Part shown: positions 60,129-64,000 of the stretch, one piece after another
Layout of the letters: each line of letters starts with the position of its first letter
Position numbering within the stretch: position 1 is the stretch's first letter
Assembly (NCBI RefSeq): GCF_028728205.1
Contig: NZ_JAQYUU010000007.1
Location: 62,001 to 126,000, forward strand
DNA: 64,000 bases
DNA from: Clostridium sp. 'White wine YQ'
GTDB taxonomy: Bacteria; Bacillota; Clostridia; Clostridiales; Clostridiaceae
Direction of reading: 5' to 3'
Notes under the pieces: model-generated
What the model was told of the DNA's origin: nothing
Databases searched by the model: none
The model's input: the letters and a program-made list of their open reading frames with translations, nothing else
Translations under genes and position numbers: made by a program

Positions 60129-61083
60129 CTGGTATTTTTTCTCCTATTGTCTTTGGTGCATTTTCCATTAGCACCTTAAAATAAATATTATAATCTTTCT
60201 TTAAATCCTCTGCATCTGCAAATTTAATGTTTGCTCTTTTTAATGCTTGAGATAAGTCTTCCTTTTTAACACCAATTCCTAGTTCCTCAACATAATCTCC
60301 TAATTCCTTTGGATTTGTATTAGTCCACTCACAGCTTTCTCTGTATAAATCAATAAATTTATCTACTGAAGTTTTATAATCCTTTGCTACTTGATTTTTT
60401 ATTATTAAAGAACTTTGAGGATATCCATTTTCAGAGGAATTTAACTTTTTCCATTCTTCATTTAAATCAAGTAATATTTTAGTATCTGATTTTTTCTTTA
60501 ATATTGTTGAAAGCATTGGTTCTGGTACTACTGCAGTCTTAACTTTTCCTGATATAAAATTTGGAGCAAGTTCGGTAGAACCGTTAAGATAATTAAACTT
60601 CACATCACTATCTGCATTAATTCCTTTTTCTTTTAAAATATATCTTAATACTATATCTGGAGTAAGTCCTTTACCTATTGTTGTTAACTCTTTACCCCTT
60701 AAATCTGAAATATTGTTGATATTGTCATCTGTAATTGCAAAGAATGAACCCCAAGTTCCACCTGCTGCAATTTTATAGCCCAGCTTTTTGTTATAAGCTT
60801 GGGCTGCCAAGTTAGATGGAACTATCGCAATATCTGCATCTTCAGATAATATTTTTGAAGTTAAACTATCTGTTGTTTTTTCTATAGTAAATTGAATATT
60901 AACATTTTTATCAAGAGTCTTTGTTTCCTTCAAAAGTTTACTCATAGATAAAGCTGGAATTCCATCTGGAACTACCACCTTTAAGGTAACTTGCTCTTTA
61001 CTTATCTCATTCTTTTTTCCACAAGCTACAAAAGTTGTTGTAGCAACTAATACACTTAATGCAATTAAAATAGCCTTTTTCAT
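60103..61083 (-). CDS. ABC substrate-binding lipoprotein, SsuA/NMT1-like
   Basis: The 326-residue binding protein starts at ATG 61083 (AGGAGG 7 nt upstream). The lipobox is TFVAC with C21. The body follows the NMT1/SsuA/THI5-like pattern: VPDGIPALSMSKLL, DIAIVPSNLAAQAYNKK, LRGKELTTIGKGLTPDIVLRYIL and AVVPEPMLSTIL. It is the first gene of the SBP-permease-ATPase operon. Ligands of this fold include sulfonates, nitrate, pyrimidine thiamine precursors and aromatic acids. No TPP riboswitch was seen upstream. Confidence 0.9.
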   Translation of the reverse strand: MKKAILIALSVLVATTTFVACGKKNEISKEQVTLKVVVPDGIPALSMSKLLKETKTLDKNVNIQFTIEKTTDSLTSKILSEDADIAIVPSNLAAQAYNKKLGYKIAAGGTWGSFFAITDDNINNISDLRGKELTTIGKGLTPDIVLRYILKEKGINADSDVKFNYLNGSTELAPNFISGKVKTAVVPEPMLSTILKKKSDTKILLDLNEEWKKLNSSENGYPQSSLIIKNQVAKDYKTSVDKFIDLYRESCEWTNTNPKELGDYVEELGIGVKKEDLSQALKRANIKFADAEDLKKDYNIYFKVLMENAPKTIGEKIPDDNAYYKK

Positions 61084-61245
61084 CTTTTGTCCTCCTAAAA
61101 TCAAGACACATAATTCTAATTTATATAAAGTTGTAATTTTTGTACCAAGTTCATTATATCATACTTTTATGAAATATACTGGTAATTAAGTAACTTGTAA
61201 ACAGAGAAACTTTACTTTACCATATTGATTTAATTATTATAAATT

Positions 61246-61277
61246 AAAAGAGCATCCTCATTTTTTGAGATGCTCTT
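61246..61277 (-). terminator. terminator of the small protein gene at 61290
   Basis: AAGAGCATC and GATGCTCTT with a T-rich minus-strand tail. Confidence 0.8.
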
Positions 61278-61289
61278 CATTATCTACGC

Positions 61290-61478
61290 TTATGATTCTT
61301 TATATGTATTTATTGTATCTTGAGCTTTAGTTAAAGCTCCATCAACTGCATTAAATGTATCTTGTATTTTTGTTCTATTCTCTGGTTTTTCTACACTTTG
61401 TAATGCATCTTGTAAACAAGTTCTAGCACTTTGTAAGTCTTTTAAAGAAGATTGAATGTGTTCTTTTGCATTCTTCAT
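61290..61478 (-). CDS. small helical protein of unknown function
   Basis: A 62-residue protein, MKNAKEHIQSSLKDLQSART..., predicted to form two amphipathic helices with one cysteine (C22). GGAGGG lies upstream of the ATG and a terminator follows, which supports expression. The family is not recognised. It resembles small cytoplasmic Clostridium proteins with a heptad-like Leu/Ala pattern. Confidence 0.7.
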   Translation of the reverse strand: MKNAKEHIQSSLKDLQSARTCLQDALQSVEKPENRTKIQDTFNAVDGALTKAQDTINTYKES

Positions 61479-61582
61479 TTTTTATCCCTCCGTAAAATAA
61501 TAATTATGTTGTTAATACAATATTATTATTCTCAAAGAGATGTTAATAATACTATGCAATAATTAGTTATTCTTATATAAAA

Positions 61583-61612
61583 TGAAGGTGTGAAATTTCT
61601 TCACACCTTCTA
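61583..61612 (-). terminator. terminator of the gene at 61621
   Basis: GAAGGTGTGAA and TTCACACCTTC enclose a 5-nt loop; ATTTTATAT follows on the minus strand. Confidence 0.8.
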
Positions 61613-61620
61613 AAGTATCA

Positions 61621-61890
61621 CTATTTACCTGCTAATTTCCCATTTGGACCCTTGGCCTTCTTAATAAAATATATAGCAGCTTTTATTACTCCAATTGCTA
61701 TAAGTAAAATTCCTGCTCCAGCAGCAACAGATAAAGAATCTTTATTCATACCTTTTCCGCCGTAATATACAATAATACCCAAACATATCCATAGAAGAGC
61801 TGGCGCTTTAGTTTTTGAATTATCGGGTTTCTCTTCTTTTACTACCTCTTCATTAGCACGTTCTTTTTTTGTTCTACTTTTTTTACCCAT
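61621..61890 (-). CDS. small membrane protein with two helices
   Basis: The 89-residue protein has a very basic N-terminus (GKKSRTKKERANEE), two transmembrane helices (about 30-46 and 54-75) and a basic tail. It resembles DUF-type small membrane proteins, but no family is assigned. GATGGGGG precedes the ATG and its own terminator follows. Confidence 0.7.
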   Translation of the reverse strand: MGKKSRTKKERANEEVVKEEKPDNSKTKAPALLWICLGIIVYYGGKGMNKDSLSVAAGAGILLIAIGVIKAAIYFIKKAKGPNGKLAGK

Positions 61891-61972
61891 GTTTTACCCC
61901 CATCTAATAGACATAATCTTCATCAAGATTATTATATCATAGCAAATTAGAAGTAAATATGAGTTTTAAAAA

Positions 61973-62845
61973 TTATTTTTTTAGTATAAGACTATAGTCT
62001 TTCAAACATTGATTTATACCCTCAATAGTGGATGAAAAAATTAATCCATGTTCTTTTGCTTTCCTTGTATCTAATCTAACATCTCTTGGTGAATCTTTAT
62101 ACTTTTCTACATCTTCTACTAATACTTCATCTATTCTATTTTCTAAACCCATTTCCTTTAATATATGCTTAACTACTTCATATCTGCTTAGATTATTTTC
62201 ACTTCCCAAGTGGTAAGTACCATAAGGAATCTTAAATAACTTATTAATATTCTCTAACATTTCATCAACATAAGTCATACCTCTAAATTCTCTTGGGGAA
62301 GCATATATTTTATCCCCTTTTAATAAGCTTGTTACAGTTTCCCAAATTATATTAGATGCCATATTTCTTTTTTTATCTGGCATTCCCATAAGCCAAGTAA
62401 ATCTTACAATCCATAATTCATCTAGAATCTCTTTTAGTAGCCCTTCTGCTTCAAGCTTATTTTGCCCATATACAGTATCCGGAATTGCTTTATGCTCTTC
62501 GCTATATGGACCTGCTTCTGGATTTCCATTAAATACTTGTTCTGAACTTATAAATACTAATTTTGCTCCAACTTCTTTACACGCTTTTCCTACATTTATA
62601 GCTCCTTCAACATTTATCTTATGAGCTTTTTCAGGATGTTTATTACAAAAATCTGTAACTGCAATAGCAGCAGCATGTATTACATAATTTGGTCTTTCTT
62701 TCTTAAATAATTCAAATACTTTCTCTTCGTCTGTTATATCTAATTCATCTATATCTGGAGATAAAATATTGTATTGATCTTTAAACCTTTCAGCAAATCT
62801 ACTTGCAAAGAATCCTGTTCCTCCAGTTAATAAAATCTTTTCCAT
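61973..62845 (-). CDS. RmlD-like NAD(P)-dependent sugar reductase/epimerase
   Basis: The 290-residue short-chain (extended) dehydrogenase starts at ATG 62845 with GGAGGG upstream. The Rossmann motif is LLTGGTGFFASRF, followed by DIDELDITDEEKV, HAAAIAVTDFCNKHPEKAHKINVEGA, the SSEQVFNG segment and the YGQNKLEAE catalytic YxxxK. The pattern is closest to RmlD/dTDP-4-dehydrorhamnose reductase, but no other rhamnose gene is present. Some members work on other sugars or as the MAT2B-like group. The upstream region holds repeats of TTATTGTTTATTATTG. Confidence 0.85.
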   Translation of the reverse strand: MEKILLTGGTGFFASRFAERFKDQYNILSPDIDELDITDEEKVFELFKKERPNYVIHAAAIAVTDFCNKHPEKAHKINVEGAINVGKACKEVGAKLVFISSEQVFNGNPEAGPYSEEHKAIPDTVYGQNKLEAEGLLKEILDELWIVRFTWLMGMPDKKRNMASNIIWETVTSLLKGDKIYASPREFRGMTYVDEMLENINKLFKIPYGTYHLGSENNLSRYEVVKHILKEMGLENRIDEVLVEDVEKYKDSPRDVRLDTRKAKEHGLIFSSTIEGINQCLKDYSLILKK

Positions 62846-62950
62846 TGTATCCCTCCATTTTATTATCATTTATTATTGTTTATTATTGTTTAATATTATT
62901 TTATTACGAATTCTCTTCTTTTTCAATACTATTTTTAAAATAAAAATAGA

Positions 62951-62978
62951 TTTTAGATAAAATTATCTTTATCTAAAA
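62951..62978 (-). terminator. terminator of the SHOCT gene
   Basis: TTTTAGATAAA and TTTATCTAAAA enclose a 6-nt loop, with a T-rich minus-strand tail. Confidence 0.75.
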
Positions 62979-63002
62979 CCTACTCAATTACTCATACTTA
63001 TT

Positions 63003-63242
63003 TTATTTTTTTCTTATAAGTTCTGATTTTCTAAGATATTCTTCCTCAGATATTTCACCTTTAGCTAGTCTTTCCTTAAGTATATTAAGAGAACTCTCCT
63101 CTGTATCCTTTATAAAATTATTTTTATTGATCATTCTAATAACAAAATAAATAGCCAATGCAACGAGTATCAAACATATTATCATGAAAATCCATCCCAT
63201 ATGAAATCCACCCATTATAATTCTTCCATCATATCGCCCCAT
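63003..63242 (-). CDS. small membrane protein with SHOCT domain
   Basis: The 79-residue protein has one transmembrane helix (about 15-38) and a C-terminal SHOCT motif, LNILKERLAKGEISEEEYLRKSELI. SHOCT segments are found at the ends of many bacterial membrane proteins and may mediate oligomerisation. ATG 63242 is preferred over GTG 63251 because the ribosome site AAAGGA is too close to the latter. Confidence 0.8.
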   Translation of the reverse strand: MGRYDGRIIMGGFHMGWIFMIICLILVALAIYFVIRMINKNNFIKDTEESSLNILKERLAKGEISEEEYLRKSELIRKK

Positions 63243-63331
63243 TATTTTCACCGTCCTTTATATTAATTGTATATATAATTATAATAAACCGATATGAAAA
63301 TATTATGAATTATTATCTTATAAGTTCTTCT

Positions 63332-64000
63332 CTATTTTGTACTATTTAATATAAACTTATCTATAACTTGTGCAACTCCATGTTCATCATTTGATACTGT
63401 TACGAAATTTGCTTGTTCTTTTAGTTCATCTATGGCATTCCCCATCGCTACTCCTAGTCCAGCAGCCTTTATCATTCCTAAATCATTTAGATTATCTCCT
63501 ATTGCAATAATTTCTTTAGGATTCACACCAAGCTTTTCTCCTAATTGTTCAAGTGCTGACCCCTTGTCCACACTTTTGTGCACAAACTCTAAATTATTTT
63601 TATATGATGAAGTGATGCTTATATCCTCTATTTTACCAATCTTCTCTTTAATTATATCAAGTTTTTCTGCACTAGAAGACTTTACTTCCATTTTACATAC
63701 CTTCAAGTTATTAACTTTTATGTAGTCTATTATATCTTCTACAATAAGACTATTACCATAAGTATGCTTTTTCATATCCTCTACTATTTTAGCTATTTCA
63801 TCCTTATCACTAGAATATTGCTCTGCCAGATTTATAAAGTCTTTTTGGTGATTTCCTAAAGGCTTACATAATGTTTCATTGCTAGTATATATTTGATATA
63901 ATATGTCTTCCTCTTCAAAAATTTTTATTGCTTCGCATACACTATCAAATTCTATATAATTTTCACAAATCATATTAAAATTTTCATTATATATTTGGGC
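63332..64000 (-). CDS. Cof-type HAD-IIB phosphatase (5' end cut by window)
   Basis: The frame is open to the right edge, giving 222 visible residues; the upstream residues AQIYNENFN continue past the first visible ATG (63973), so the start and the N-terminal DxD nucleophile motif lie outside. The C-terminal half has the Cof signature: the lysine in DKGSALEQLGEKLG, AIGDNLNDLGMIKAAGLGVAMGNA and EDGVA-like NDEHGVAQVIDKF. Members dephosphorylate sugar phosphates or nucleotides such as FMN and PLP. The substrate cannot be told. Confidence 0.88.
   Translation of the reverse strand, partial: AQIYNENFNMICENYIEFDSVCEAIKIFEEEDILYQIYTSNETLCKPLGNHQKDFINLAEQYSSDKDEIAKIVEDMKKHTYGNSLIVEDIIDYIKVNNLKVCKMEVKSSSAEKLDIIKEKIGKIEDISITSSYKNNLEFVHKSVDKGSALEQLGEKLGVNPKEIIAIGDNLNDLGMIKAAGLGVAMGNAIDELKEQANFVTVSNDEHGVAQVIDKFILNSTK

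Overview
The window is AT-rich, with compact operons, strong Shine-Dalgarno sites, frequent TTG/GTG starts and many U-tailed terminators. Rex, an [FeFe]-hydrogenase maturase (HydE), glycyl-radical enzymes, T-box and SAM-I leaders and several small Clostridium-type hypothetical genes point to an anaerobic, saccharolytic Clostridium (sensu stricto) or close relative. I cannot name the species. The window looks chromosomal. I see no phage, IS element, CRISPR array or rRNA.

Layout. 1-2968: secreted GH5 glycanase, cut by the left edge. 3.1-4.7 kb: redox repressor Rex and ferritin. 4.8-7.7 kb: metal-sensing ArsR repressor and Cd/Zn P-type ATPase, with a promoter-driven orphan RNA behind them. 7.7-12.8 kb: ABC exporter with an attenuator-like leader, DUF3867-like gene, two paralogous membrane-anchored Mrr-like proteins, DUF554 protein and an orphan PTS IIB. 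13.0-17.9 kb: glycyl-radical enzyme, its activase, fructose-6-phosphate aldolase and a divergent DeoR regulator, matching the anhydrosugar pathway reported for E. coli YbiW/PflD. 17.9-30.4 kb: a sortase-anchored protein of about 2,490 residues carrying both GH3 and GH30 catalytic domains, an orphan sugar-binding lipoprotein, and a divergent YesM/YesN-type two-component pair.

30.4-43.7 kb: mannose-1-phosphate guanylyltransferase, hydE, two membrane genes including an MFS transporter, and an operon of NarL-type two-component system, ABC-2 exporter and an unlisted 52-residue peptide gene ending at a terminator. Then come a DUF3298 protein, a polysaccharide deacetylase and a second histidine kinase/receiver pair. 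43.7-49.1 kb: cellobiose/beta-glucoside PTS operon (6-phospho-beta-glucosidase, IIB, IIC, ROK kinase, IIA) with a cre site in its promoter and an RpiR regulator upstream. 49.2-51.2 kb: five tRNA genes (Lys, Gly, Gln; Gly, Leu), an unknown gene and an HNH protein. 51.3-53.2 kb: a probable small RNA, small hypotheticals and the thrS T-box leader. 53.2-64 kb: thrS, homoserine dehydrogenase, SAM-riboswitch-controlled O-acetylhomoserine sulfhydrylase, 5-formyl-THF cyclo-ligase, an SsuABC-like transporter, small proteins, an RmlD-like reductase, a SHOCT protein and a HAD phosphatase cut by the right edge.

Taken together, the polysaccharide enzymes, the SBP with its two-component system and the PTS operon describe extracellular beta-glucan breakdown followed by uptake. 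The thrS, hom and sulfhydrylase genes form an amino-acid block controlled by leader RNAs. The most unusual items are the GH3-GH30 fusion, the anhydrosugar cluster, the small gene at 34966-35124, two orphan RNAs, the ABC-exporter leader, and a family of short dispersed repeats.
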